Shown here in pieces: positions 26,228-34,504 of a stretch of 64,000 bases of DNA; position 1 is the first letter of the stretch; each line of letters begins with the position of its first letter. The notes beneath the pieces were generated by a model. It saw only the letters and a program-made list of their open reading frames with translations. It was not told the origin of the DNA and searched no databases. The translations under genes and the position numbers were made by a program. The stretch comes from Burkholderia sp. Bp8992 (GTDB taxonomy: Bacteria > Pseudomonadota > Gammaproteobacteria > Burkholderiales > Burkholderiaceae), in the NCBI RefSeq assembly GCF_003853705.1, contig NZ_QTQI01000027.1:42120-106119 (forward strand), given 5' to 3'.

Positions 26228-27400
26228 ATGATTGACGGACAGATTCTGCTTGGACATTCGATTCGCTGGGGCATGGTCGGCGGCGGGCTCGGCAGCCAGA
26301 TCGGCTACAGCCACCGGTCGGCCGCGCTGCGCGACGGCAGCTTCCAGCTGGTTGCCGGCGCATTCGATATCGATCCCGAGCGCGGCCGCCAGTTCGGCGT
26401 GAAGCTCGGCGTCGCGGCCGAGCGCTGCTATCCCGACTACGCGACGATGTTCGACGCCGAGGCACGCCGCCCGGACGGCATCCGTGCGGTATCGATCGCG
26501 ACGCCGAACAACACGCACTTCGAGATTTGCCGCGCCGCGCTGAACGCGGGGCTGCACGTGGTCTGCGAGAAGCCGCTGTGCTTCACGACCGAGGAGGCCG
26601 AGGCGCTGCAGCGGCTGGCGGTCGAGAAGAACCGGATCGTCGGCGTCGCGTACGGCTACTCGGGACACCAGATGATCGAGCAGGCGCGCGAGATGATCGC
26701 GCGCGGCGACCTCGGCGAGATCCGCATCGTGCAGATGCAGTTCGCGCACGGCTTCCACAGCGAAGGCGTCGAGGCCGCGAGCGCGGCCGCGCGCTGGCGC
26801 GTCGATCCGAAGTTCGCGGGCCCGAGCTACGTGCTCGGCGACATCGGCACGCATCCGCTGTACATCTCCGAAGTGATGGTGCCCGAGCTGAAGATCAAGC
26901 GGCTGATGTGTTCGCGGCAGAGCTTCGTGAAGAGCCGTGCACCGCTCGAGGACAACGCGTTCACGATCATGGAGTACGACACCGGCGCAGTCGGTTACGT
27001 ATGGTCGAGCGCGGTGAACGCCGGCTCGATGCACGGCCAGAAGGTGCGCGTGATCGGCTCGAAGGCGAGCATCGAATGGTGGGACGAGCATCCGAACCAG
27101 CTGCGTTACGAAGTGCAGGGGCAGCCCGCGCAGGTGCTCGATCGCGGGATGGGCTACCTGTATCCGCAGGCGCTGCGCGAGGACCGCATCGGCGCCGGGC
27201 ATCCGGAAGGGCTGTTCGAGGCATGGTCTAACCTCTACGCGCGCTTCGCGCTCGCGATGGATGCGGCCGATCGCGGTGACGCCGAGGCCCTGAAGCAGAT
27301 CCGTTATCCGGACGTTCACGCAGGCGTGGAAGGGGTCCGCTGGGTCGAGAACTGCGTGCGCTCGGCCGACGCGGGCAGCGTGTGGGTCGACTATCGCTGA
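26228..27400 (+). CDS. Second Gfo/Idh/MocA oxidoreductase of the iol locus
   Basis: A 390-residue NAD(P)-dependent oxidoreductase. The Rossmann loop GMVGGGLGSQIG is at residues 15-26, CEKPL is near residue 117, and a GDIGTHPLYISEVM segment near residue 205 carries the expected active-site Asp and His. It is about 50 residues longer than IolG and has an extended N-terminus (MIDGQILLGHSIRW). The position as last gene of the transporter operon suggests it oxidises another inositol isomer or an inositol derivative; scyllo-inositol is a reasonable guess but not shown. Confidence 0.85.
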   Translation: MIDGQILLGHSIRWGMVGGGLGSQIGYSHRSAALRDGSFQLVAGAFDIDPERGRQFGVKLGVAAERCYPDYATMFDAEARRPDGIRAVSIATPNNTHFEICRAALNAGLHVVCEKPLCFTTEEAEALQRLAVEKNRIVGVAYGYSGHQMIEQAREMIARGDLGEIRIVQMQFAHGFHSEGVEAASAAARWRVDPKFAGPSYVLGDIGTHPLYISEVMVPELKIKRLMCSRQSFVKSRAPLEDNAFTIMEYDTGAVGYVWSSAVNAGSMHGQKVRVIGSKASIEWWDEHPNQLRYEVQGQPAQVLDRGMGYLYPQALREDRIGAGHPEGLFEAWSNLYARFALAMDAADRGDAEALKQIRYPDVHAGVEGVRWVENCVRSADAGSVWVDYR

Positions 27401-27409
27401 GCAGGGCAG

Positions 27410-27455
27410 GGCCGGCGGCGGGGGGCGACGTCACGTTGCGCACCGACCGCCGGCC
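27410..27455 (+). terminator. Weak hairpin after the inositol transporter operon
   Basis: GGCCGGCGG (27410-27418) pairs with CCGCCGGCC (27447-27455) across a 28-base loop, ten bases after the operon's last stop. There is no T-run, so this is only a possible terminator. The rest of the 283-base gap (27401-27683) holds GGACAATCGCTTCC (27496-27509), one mismatch from GGAA-N6-TTCC, and nothing else I recognise. Confidence 0.35.
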
Positions 27456-27683
27456 TCGGTACACGCCCTAATCTTTACGACGCCGCGAGCGCGTTGGACA
27501 ATCGCTTCCAGTCTTGCCGTGGAGCGTGTGCAAGTGATGATCGAGCGCGTGGGAGCGAGCGTGCGGCGCGGGCCGTGCCGCAAACGTGTTTAAATTCGCC
27601 CTTCATGCATGGTTCCAGTCGAGCCCCGGGCCGCGTCCGCCAGCGTCGCGTGCGCATCGGGGCCGTCAACTTCGCGCTATCCG

Positions 27684-28568
27684 ATGAGTTCATCCGAGAA
27701 ACCTCCCGCCACCGTCGAGCAGTTCCTGCAGCACCTGACGCAGGAGTACGACTGCCTCAGCAATCGCCTGAAGGTGATTGCGCGCCACGTGGAAACGCAT
27801 CGGGACCAGCTTGGCCTGGAAGGCATCCAGTCGCTCGCGGAGGCGTGCGGCGTCCAGCCGTCGGCCGTCGTGCGCTTCGCGAAGCACTTCGGCTTCTCCG
27901 GCTTCTCCGAGATGCAGCGGCTGTTCCGCGAAGGGCTCGCGCAGCAGATTGCGCCGGGGCGTGCGTACAACCTGCGGCTGCGCGACGTGATCGAAGCGGG
28001 CTCGTCGAGCCTGCAGCCCGAACAGATCGCCGACGAATTCATCAAGGGCAGCATTGCCGGGATGCAGCAGCTGCGGCAGACGCTCGATTCGCAGGCGCTC
28101 GCGCAGGCCGTCGATCTGCTCGCCGACACGCAGGCGATCTGGATTGCCGGCTCGCGGCGCGCGTTTCCGATCGCCGTGTATCTCGACTATGCGTTGCAGC
28201 ACACGGACAAGCGCATCGGCCTGTTCAGCGCGCTCGGCAGCATGCACCTCGGGCAGATCCGCTCGGTGCGCGAGGGCGACGTGATGATCGTGATTTCGTT
28301 CATGCCGTATGCGGAGGAAACCGTGCAGGTCGCGCAGCTGGCCGTGCAGCGCGGCGCACGCGTGATCGCGATCACCGACAGCCGGATGAGCCCGCTCGCG
28401 CGGGAGGCCGAGGTGATGCTGATGGTGCAGGACAGCGAGACGTTCGGCTTTCGCGCGCTGACGGCCACGATGGGTCTCGCGCAGAGCCTGTTCGTCGCGC
28501 TCGCGTACCGGCTCGAGCTGTCGTACCTGCCGACCGCCGACGGCGCGCACGGCTCGAAAGCCGGCTGA
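27684..28568 (+). CDS. iolR: RpiR family transcriptional regulator, probable inositol repressor
   Basis: A 294-residue RpiR-type regulator. The N-terminal HTH_6 domain spans about residues 10-85 (SLAEACGVQPSAVVRFAKHF is the recognition region). A SIS sugar-phosphate-binding domain runs from about 130 to 270 (IWIAGSRRAFPIAVYLDYAL). I chose ATG 27684 (MSSSEKPPATVEQFLQHL) because the upstream in-frame ATG adds a low-complexity leader; neither has a strong Shine-Dalgarno. It lies between the transporter operon and iolA. By family precedent it represses the iol genes until an inositol intermediate binds the SIS domain. The symbol is by function and context. Confidence 0.88.
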   Translation: MSSSEKPPATVEQFLQHLTQEYDCLSNRLKVIARHVETHRDQLGLEGIQSLAEACGVQPSAVVRFAKHFGFSGFSEMQRLFREGLAQQIAPGRAYNLRLRDVIEAGSSSLQPEQIADEFIKGSIAGMQQLRQTLDSQALAQAVDLLADTQAIWIAGSRRAFPIAVYLDYALQHTDKRIGLFSALGSMHLGQIRSVREGDVMIVISFMPYAEETVQVAQLAVQRGARVIAITDSRMSPLAREAEVMLMVQDSETFGFRALTATMGLAQSLFVALAYRLELSYLPTADGAHGSKAG

Positions 28569-28576
28569 CCTCGACT

Positions 28577-28621
28577 GCCGGCGTGCCGCCCGCGACTTCG
28601 ATCGGCGGGCGGCACGCCGGC
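28577..28621. terminator. Strong bidirectional hairpin between iolR and iolA
   Basis: A perfect 17-bp stem GCCGGCGTGCCGCCCGC / GCGGGCGGCACGCCGGC with an 11-base loop fills the 57-base gap between two convergent stops. The strand symmetry suits both genes, though a T-run is lacking. Confidence 0.7.
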
Positions 28622-28625
28622 GGGC

Positions 28626-30146
28626 TTACTTCGCGGTCGGCATCGCGAATTCGGCACCCTTGCCGATGCTCGACGACCAGCGCTGCATCACCGATTTCTG
28701 GCGCGTGTAGAAGCGCACGCCTTCCTCGCCGTACGCGTGCATGTCGCCGAACAGGCTCTTCTTCCAGCCGCCGAAGCCGTGCCACGCCATCGGCACGGGG
28801 ATCGGCACGTTGATGCCGACCATGCCGACCTGGATGCGCTGCGCGAATTCGCGTGCGATGCCGCCGTCGCTCGTGAAGCACGACACGCCGTTGCCGAATT
28901 CGTGCGCGTTGATCAGGTCGACCGCTTCGCCGAAATCCTTCACGCGCACGCAGCCGAGCACGGGCCCGAAGATCTCTTCCTTGTAGATCCGCATGTCGGG
29001 GCGCACGTGATCGAACAGCGTGCCGCCGGTGAAGAAGCCGGCCTCGCGGCCCGGCACGCGCAGCCCGCGGCCGTCGACCACCAGTTGCGCGCCTTCGTTC
29101 ACGCCTTGCTCGATATAGCCTTCGATGCGCTTCAGCGCCTCGCCGGTGACGATCGGGCCCATCTCGACTTCCGGCGACATGCCGTCGCCGATCACCAGCC
29201 GGCGTGCGCGCTCGGCCACCGCCGGCACGATCTTGTCTGCCACGTCGCCGACCAGCACCGCGATGCTGATCGCCATGCAGCGCTCGCCGGCCGAGCCGTA
29301 CGCGGCGCCGATCAGCGCGTCGACGGCCTGTTCGAGGTTCGCATCGGGCATCACGACCAGGTGGTTCTTCGCGCCGCCGAGCGCCTGCACGCGCTTGCCC
29401 GACTGCACCGCGCGCTGCTGCACGTAGGCCGCGATCGGCGTCGAGCCGACGAAGCTGACGGCCTGCACGTCGGGGTGGTCGAGCAGCGCGTCGACCGCGC
29501 CCTTGTCGCCCTGCACGACGTTGAACACGCCGGCCGGCAGCCCGGCCTGCGTGAGCAGGTCGGCAATGAACAGCGCGGCCGACGGGTCGCGCTCGCTCGG
29601 CTTCAGCACGAACGTGTTGCCCGTCGCGATCGCGACCGGGAACATCCAGCACGGCACCATGCACGGGAAGTTGAACGGCGTGATGCCCGCGACGACGCCG
29701 AGCGGCTGGCGCATCGTCCAGTTGTCGATGCCGGTGCTGACCTGGTCGGTGAAGTCGCCTTTCAGCAGTTGCGGCACGCCGCATGCGAATTCGATGATGT
29801 CGATGCCGCGCGCGACTTCGCCCTGCGCGTCGGAGAACACCTTGCCGTGCTCGGCCGTGATGATTGCCGCGAGCGTGTCGCGGTGTTCGTTCATCAGCTG
29901 CAGGAAGCGGTGCAGCACGCGTGCGCGGCGGATCGGCGGCGTCGCGGCCCAGGCGGGGAACGCGGCGTGGGCCGACGCGACGGCCCGCTGCACTTCGCTG
30001 TCGTCGGCGAGCGCGACGCGGCGCACCGCGCGGCCGAGCGACGGGTTGAGGACGTCCTGGAAGCGGCCGCTGCGGCCGGCAACGGGCGCGCCGTCGACAT
30101 AGTGGCCGACGTCGGCGTCGGACGTATACGCGGGAACCGGATTCAT
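28626..30146 (-). CDS. iolA: CoA-acylating methylmalonate/malonate-semialdehyde dehydrogenase
   Basis: A 506-residue aldehyde dehydrogenase of the MmsA/IolA type, which turns malonate semialdehyde plus CoA and NAD+ into acetyl-CoA and CO2, the last step of inositol catabolism. Diagnostic segments are [20 protein letters not shown] near residue 160, [10 protein letters not shown] near 255, and the catalytic cysteine in [10 protein letters not shown] (about Cys290). The C-terminal [17 protein letters not shown] segment is also typical. The same enzyme class serves valine breakdown (mmsA). No mmsB is adjacent and the iol locus is, so I favour iolA. A LysR gene is divergent upstream. Confidence 0.9.
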   Translation of the reverse strand: MNPVPAYTSDADVGHYVDGAPVAGRSGRFQDVLNPSLGRAVRRVALADDSEVQRAVASAHAAFPAWAATPPIRRARVLHRFLQLMNEHRDTLAAIITAEHGKVFSDAQGEVARGIDIIEFACGVPQLLKGDFTDQVSTGIDNWTMRQPLGVVAGITPFNFPCMVPCWMFPVAIATGNTFVLKPSERDPSAALFIADLLTQAGLPAGVFNVVQGDKGAVDALLDHPDVQAVSFVGSTPIAAYVQQRAVQSGKRVQALGGAKNHLVVMPDANLEQAVDALIGAAYGSAGERCMAISIAVLVGDVADKIVPAVAERARRLVIGDGMSPEVEMGPIVTGEALKRIEGYIEQGVNEGAQLVVDGRGLRVPGREAGFFTGGTLFDHVRPDMRIYKEEIFGPVLGCVRVKDFGEAVDLINAHEFGNGVSCFTSDGGIAREFAQRIQVGMVGINVPIPVPMAWHGFGGWKKSLFGDMHAYGEEGVRFYTRQKSVMQRWSSSIGKGAEFAMPTAK

Positions 30147-30230
30147 CGTGTCTCCTGGGGATGAGGGGGAACAGGATCCAGTCTAGGGAAACCGGCAGGG
30201 CGGGAGAAGACCGCGAAACTTGATTCACTG

Positions 30231-30244
30231 TTCAGAATTCTGAA
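30231..30244. promoter_or_regulatory. Perfect palindrome in the iolA / LysR divergent region
   Basis: TTCAGAATTCTGAA is a 14-bp perfect palindrome ending 10 bases before the LysR ATG and 85 bases upstream of iolA. It is a candidate operator for LysR autoregulation. On the minus strand TAGACT (30185 down to 30180) could serve as the iolA -10. Confidence 0.55.
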
Positions 30245-30254
30245 TAATTAATGG

Positions 30255-31190
30255 ATGAATCAGCAAAATGTCCAGGCGCTCTGGCCGCATATCCATTCGC
30301 TGACGGTGCTGGCCGCGGCCGGCAGTTTCACGGCTGCCGCGCAGCGGCTCGGCATCAGCAAGGCCGCGATGAGCCAGCGCATCGCCGATCTCGAAAAGGC
30401 GGCCGGCGTGCCGCTCGTGCGCCGCACGACACGCAGCGTGCGTCTTACCGATGCGGGCCAGACGCTCGTCGACAGCACGCGCGATGCGTTCGAGTCGATC
30501 GGGCAGCATTTCGCGCGTGTGAAGGATCTGGCCGGCGAGCCGCGCGGCCTGCTGCGCCTGACGGTGCCGGTCGCGCTCGGCCGCCAGCAGGTCGTGCCGC
30601 ACCTGCCCGAATTCCTGCGGCAGCATCCGGGCGTGCAGATCGAGCTCGACCTGTCGGACCGGCTGCATTCGCTGACGCAGGAGGGTTTCGACCTCGCGAT
30701 TCGGCATACGACCACCGCGCCGCAGACCCACGTCGCGTGGAAGCTGTGCGACACGCGCTCGCTGCTGGTCGCGAGCCGCGCCTATCTCGACGCGCGGGGC
30801 GCCCCGCGCCATCCGAACGAGCTCGTCGATCACAGCTGCCTGTGCTACCTGCGCGACAACGAGCCGGCCGCCTGGAGCTTCGAGTTGCACGGCAGGCGGC
30901 GCGAGCGCGTCAGCGTGCCGGTGCGCGGCAGCTTCGCGGCGAACAACAGCGAGGCGATGCGCGAGGCCGCGCTCGGCGGGCTCGGCATCGCGCTGCTGCC
31001 GGATTTCAGCGCGCAGCGCGACCTCGACGCCGGCCGGCTCGTCGCGCTGCTCGACGGCTGGCGGCCGTCGGGCGCGTTCGGCGACCACATCTTCGCGATC
31101 CGCCCGTACAGCCCGGTCGTGCCGAGCGCGGTGCGCGCGCTCGTGCGGCACCTGCGCGAGCGGCTCGCGGGCGGCTTTTCCGGCGCGTGA
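30255..31190 (+). CDS. LysR family transcriptional regulator
   Basis: A 311-residue LysR-type regulator. The HTH (AGSFTAAAQRLGISKAAMSQ, about residues 22-41) is followed by a substrate-binding domain typical of the AaeR/CrgA/DmlR-like group (GLLRLTVPVALGRQQVVPHL near residue 100). The start MNQQNVQALW at 30255 follows the palindrome at 30231-30244, with only a weak ribosome-binding site. It is divergent from iolA and may regulate it, or only itself. Whether it links to inositol use is not visible. Confidence 0.9.
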   Translation: MNQQNVQALWPHIHSLTVLAAAGSFTAAAQRLGISKAAMSQRIADLEKAAGVPLVRRTTRSVRLTDAGQTLVDSTRDAFESIGQHFARVKDLAGEPRGLLRLTVPVALGRQQVVPHLPEFLRQHPGVQIELDLSDRLHSLTQEGFDLAIRHTTTAPQTHVAWKLCDTRSLLVASRAYLDARGAPRHPNELVDHSCLCYLRDNEPAAWSFELHGRRRERVSVPVRGSFAANNSEAMREAALGGLGIALLPDFSAQRDLDAGRLVALLDGWRPSGAFGDHIFAIRPYSPVVPSAVRALVRHLRERLAGGFSGA

Positions 31191-31306
31191 GCGCGGCCCC
31201 GCGTGCGCCGCGCCACGGGCTGCCCGGGCAGGCGCGGCGGCGCTGCGGTAAAATCGCGGCTTCCTCCCGCGCCGCGTAGGGCGCGTCATTCGAAGGTCGA
31301 AAGCCG

Positions 31307-31534
31307 ATGCAGATTCACAAGGAAGTGGACGCGCGCGGGCTTAATTGCCCGTTGCCGATCCTGCGTGCCAAGAAAGCGCTTGCCGATATGGAAAGCGGGC
31401 AGATCCTCAAGGTGCTTGCGACCGACCCGGGCTCGCAGCGCGATTTCGCCGCGTTCGCGAAGCAGACGGGCAACGAGATCGTCGAATCGACGACGCAGGA
31501 CAAGACCTTCGTGTTCCTGATGCGCCGCCGCTGA
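31307..31534 (+). CDS. tusA: TusA/SirA-like sulfurtransferase
   Basis: A 75-residue TusA-family protein that carries sulfur as a persulfide, for example toward tRNA thiolation or molybdenum cofactor. The family signature NCPLPILRAKKAL is present, with the sulfur-carrying Cys14 in the CPxP motif. Length is normal for the family. It has its own upstream region of about 115 bases and no obvious partner gene next to it. Confidence 0.93.
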   Translation: MQIHKEVDARGLNCPLPILRAKKALADMESGQILKVLATDPGSQRDFAAFAKQTGNEIVESTTQDKTFVFLMRRR

Positions 31535-31629
31535 CGGCCCGCATCGCCGGCTCCGCCGTGCCGCGCGCCGGCCGGGCTTCTCTGACAATTCTTAAACCTC
31601 ACCGCGTGACGGGCTGCGTATACTGACCC

Positions 31630-31663
31630 GGCCGGTCGTCCGCTCCCAGCGGACGCGCCGGCC
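31630..31663. repeat. Hairpin upstream of the 144-residue hypothetical gene
   Basis: An inverted repeat with core TCCGCT / AGCGGA around a CCC loop extends with one bulge through GGCCGG / GCCGGCC. It lies between tusA and the next gene, 67 bases before the ATG. It could be a terminator for tusA or a leader structure; no T-run follows. Confidence 0.45.
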
Positions 31664-31729
31664 ACGGTACGTCGCAGGGCGGGCACGGGGGCCATGCCTG
31701 ACGCTACCGTCGTACAACGGGGAGAGGAC

Positions 31730-32164
31730 ATGTCCTTCAGACCAGGGACCTTTCGAAGTCCGTCCGGAACGGAATGCATTGCGCCCGCGCGCGCGTCGGA
31801 ATTGAGCCGGATCGAGCTCGATCCGCGACAGGATCGCCATGCGCGTGCCGCACTGGAGGCCTACGCGGATTCGGCGGCGGCCGAGATGCCGTGGCTGGCC
31901 GAGTGGCTTGACGAACGGCTGCGGGATGTCGCGCAGGACGACGGCCCGGGCCTGACCTACTGCGGTGCGACGATCGAGCGCGTGTTCGATCTGGCGCAGG
32001 CATGGGCGGCAGCCCAGCCCGATTACGCGGCGCCTGCGTGGGAGCGGGTGCGCGGCCAGCTGCAGCGGATGCTCGTTCAACCGGCGCTGCCGGAACGGCC
32101 GGCGCCACGCATGCCGGCGGACGATTGTGCCGAGCCGGTGGCCGGCATCGCGGGCGCGGATTAG
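31730..32164 (+). CDS. Hypothetical protein upstream of the envelope two-component operon
   Basis: A 144-residue soluble-looking protein with no signal peptide or membrane segment. The middle (residues 20-110) is predicted-helical in character, acidic and Ala/Trp-rich (MPWLAEWLDERLRDVAQD). Pro-rich stretches lie near the end. I chose ATG 31730 because GGGGAGAGGAC stands directly upstream; an ATG 12 codons earlier has no such site. It is 267 bases before the response regulator on the same strand. I do not recognise the family. Confidence 0.7.
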   Translation: MSFRPGTFRSPSGTECIAPARASELSRIELDPRQDRHARAALEAYADSAAAEMPWLAEWLDERLRDVAQDDGPGLTYCGATIERVFDLAQAWAAAQPDYAAPAWERVRGQLQRMLVQPALPERPAPRMPADDCAEPVAGIAGAD

Positions 32165-32171
32165 GCGTCCG

Positions 32172-32258
32172 ATTGCGCGGCAGGAAGGATTATTCGAAGA
32201 AAGAACGATAGTCCGCGCAATTTCTTGGCGAATTTCATACTACTATGATGAAATCGCC
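32172..32258 (+). promoter_or_regulatory. Paired inverted repeats in the AT-rich leader of the response regulator gene
   Basis: Two inverted repeats sit back to back in an unusually AT-rich tract. ATTGCGCGG (32172-32180) pairs with CCGCGCAAT (32213-32221). GGCGAATTTCAT (32227-32238) pairs, with one skipped base, with ATGAAATCGCC (32248-32258). The first may end the upstream gene; the second is a candidate operator or leader hairpin for the two-component operon. Confidence 0.45.
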
Positions 32259-32431
32259 GGTTCGTCCGTGCCCCGTTTTTGAGATATTGGACCGGGGTCG
32301 CCGGTTTGCGCAGTGGCGCGAGCGGCGAACGACGGCTCGCCGGCCGAAATCCGGACGCCGCGCACGTGCTGCGCGGCCGGGGGCAGGCGCGGGAGTTGAA
32401 TGGACGAATCGATTTCGATTTGCGGGGTGCT

Positions 32432-33136
32432 ATGAGAATTGCTGTACTGGATGATGATCCGGCCCAGACGGATTTCGTCAGCCAAACGCTGACGGCCGTT
32501 GGCCATACGTGCTATGCGTTCAAGGAAGGCAAGGCCCTGAAGAAGCGCCTGCAGCGCGAGACGTTCGATCTGCTGGTGCTCGACTGGAACGTGCCCGACA
32601 TGTCCGGCGAGGAAGTGCTCAAGTGGGTGCGTGCGAACCAGACCGAGCACAGCCTGCCGATCATCTTCATGACGAGCCGCGACGACGAGGCGGGGATCAC
32701 GCAGATCCTCAACGCCGGCGCCGACGACTACGTGGTCAAGCCCGTGTCGGGCCCGATCCTGCGCGCGCGCATCGGCTCGCTGCTGCGCCGCGCGTATCCG
32801 GTCAACGCCGAGGCCACCGTCCGCGAGTTCGACCAGTTCCGTTTCGACGTGAACCTGAAGCAGGCGTATGTCGGCGACAAGGCCGTGAGCCTCACGCAAA
32901 AGGAATTCGAGCTCGCGCTGCTGCTGTTCCAGCACCTCGACCGGCCGTTGTCGCGTGCGCACATTCTCGATCTCGTGTGGAAGCAGGCGACCGACATCCC
33001 GTCGCGCACGATGGATACGCACATCTCGATGCTGCGCACCAAGCTCGGCCTGCGGCCCGAGAACGGCTATCGCCTCGCGCCGATCTACGGCTACGGCTAC
33101 CGGCTCGAGCGGGTCGGCCAGGGAGAACCGGAGTGA
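32432..33136 (+). CDS. OmpR-type response regulator transcription factor
   Basis: A 234-residue two-domain response regulator. The receiver domain (1-118) has the acidic cluster Asp7-Asp9, phosphoacceptor Asp51 in VLDWNVPDMSG, the switch threonine in FMTSR and Lys103 in DDYVVKP. The C-terminal winged-helix Trans_Reg_C domain (about 130-228) shows LTQKEFELALLLFQH and the PSRTMDTHISMLRTKL recognition helix. It begins at ATG 32432. Its stop overlaps the GTG start of the FecR gene, so the two are translationally coupled. Its partner kinase is almost certainly the CHASE2 kinase two genes downstream. Confidence 0.95.
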   Translation: MRIAVLDDDPAQTDFVSQTLTAVGHTCYAFKEGKALKKRLQRETFDLLVLDWNVPDMSGEEVLKWVRANQTEHSLPIIFMTSRDDEAGITQILNAGADDYVVKPVSGPILRARIGSLLRRAYPVNAEATVREFDQFRFDVNLKQAYVGDKAVSLTQKEFELALLLFQHLDRPLSRAHILDLVWKQATDIPSRTMDTHISMLRTKLGLRPENGYRLAPIYGYGYRLERVGQGEPE

Positions 33137-34494
33137 CCACGGGCATCACGCAGCGCACGGCGAACCTGCGCACGGCGGCGCTGCACGCGGCCTGCGCGGT
33201 CGCGCTTGCGTTCGCCGCGCAGCACGCGGCGGCGCAGCCGCCCGCTGCCGCGGGCAAGATGGTCGTGTACCGCACGCAGGCGGGCGACACGTTGTACGAC
33301 GTCGCCGCACGCTATATGCAGGGCTCGGACGACTGGCAACTGCTCCAGCAGATCAACGGCGTGCCCGCGCCGAAGCACCTGCAGCCCGGCGTCGCGCTGA
33401 AGCTGCCGGTCGCGCGGCTGCGCAAGGAAAAGCTGACCGCCCGCGTGATCGCGGTGCAGGGCACGGCCGAACGCGCGTCCGGCGACGCTTTCACGGCGCT
33501 CGCCAACGACGCGACGCTCGCGGAAGGCGACCGCGTGCGCACGGGCCCGAACGGCTTCGTGACGATCGAGCTCGCCGACGGCACGCACATGAGCCTGCCG
33601 CCCGACAGCCAGCTCGACCTGAAGTCGCTGCGCCGTACCGTGCTGACCGGCACGCTCGATCGCGAGTTCGAACTCACGCGCGGCTCGGTCGACAGCGAAG
33701 TGACCCATCTGAAGAAGCGCGACGACCGCTTCCAGATCCGCTCGCCGTCCGTCGTGGCCGGCGTGCGCGGCACGCATTTCCGCGTGAACTACGACGCGGC
33801 CGGCAATGCGTCGACGCGTGTCGAAGTCCTCGACGGCACCGTCGGCGTCGCGGGGCACCGGCAGGCGGCCGACCCGACGCTCGTGCATGCGAACTTCGGT
33901 AGCGTCGCGACGTCGTCCGGCACGGTCGGCGCGCCCGTCGAGCTGCTGGCCCCGCCCACGCTCGCGCATCCGGACAAGGTGCAGGACGAGTCCGACGTCG
34001 CGTTCGACGTCGCGCCGCTCGCGCAGGCACGCGGTTATCACGTCCAGCTCGCGCACGACGCGGGGTTGCTCGACCTGTTCCGCGAAACGCGTACCGATGC
34101 GCCGCGCGTGGTGTTTCGCGACGTGCCGAACGGCAACTATTTCGTTCGAATCGCCGCGATCGATTCGAACGGTCTCGAGGGGCTGCCGCGCACCTATGCG
34201 TTCGAGCGCCGCGTGATGGGGCTCGACGCGAGCGCGTCGCCCGGCGCCGGCGGCTACGAGTTCCGCTGGTCGCCGAACGGTTCGGGCAAGGATGCGCGCT
34301 ACCGGTTCGTGCTGTCGCGCTCGAAGGACCTGAGCGCGCCGGTCGTCGACCAGGTCGGCCTGCATGCGCGCCAGCTCACCGTTGCGCACCTGCCGCCGGG
34401 CGATTATTTCTGGGCCGTGACCGTCGAGGAATTCGAAGGCGGCAAGTTCTACGAGAAGACCAGTCCCGTCAGCGCGTTCACGTTGTCGCGCTGA
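33133..34494 (+). CDS. Secreted LysM and FecR domain protein
   Basis: A 453-residue exported protein. Residues 1-35 form a signal peptide ending AQHAAAQ. A LysM peptidoglycan-binding domain covers about 43-90 (YRTQAGDTLYDVAARYMQGS). A FecR domain follows at about 120-235 (RTGPNGFVTIELADGTHM, then VVAGVRGTHFRVNY). The C-terminal half looks like one or two fibronectin-III-like beta domains (YHVQLAHDAGLLDLFRETR; PPGDYFWAVTVEEF). It starts with GTG at 33133 overlapping the response regulator stop. No ECF sigma factor is encoded nearby, so this FecR domain works with a two-component system rather than as an anti-sigma partner. Confidence 0.9.
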   Translation: MTTGITQRTANLRTAALHAACAVALAFAAQHAAAQPPAAAGKMVVYRTQAGDTLYDVAARYMQGSDDWQLLQQINGVPAPKHLQPGVALKLPVARLRKEKLTARVIAVQGTAERASGDAFTALANDATLAEGDRVRTGPNGFVTIELADGTHMSLPPDSQLDLKSLRRTVLTGTLDREFELTRGSVDSEVTHLKKRDDRFQIRSPSVVAGVRGTHFRVNYDAAGNASTRVEVLDGTVGVAGHRQAADPTLVHANFGSVATSSGTVGAPVELLAPPTLAHPDKVQDESDVAFDVAPLAQARGYHVQLAHDAGLLDLFRETRTDAPRVVFRDVPNGNYFVRIAAIDSNGLEGLPRTYAFERRVMGLDASASPGAGGYEFRWSPNGSGKDARYRFVLSRSKDLSAPVVDQVGLHARQLTVAHLPPGDYFWAVTVEEFEGGKFYEKTSPVSAFTLSR

Positions 34495-34504
34495 CCCGCG
34501 GCGC

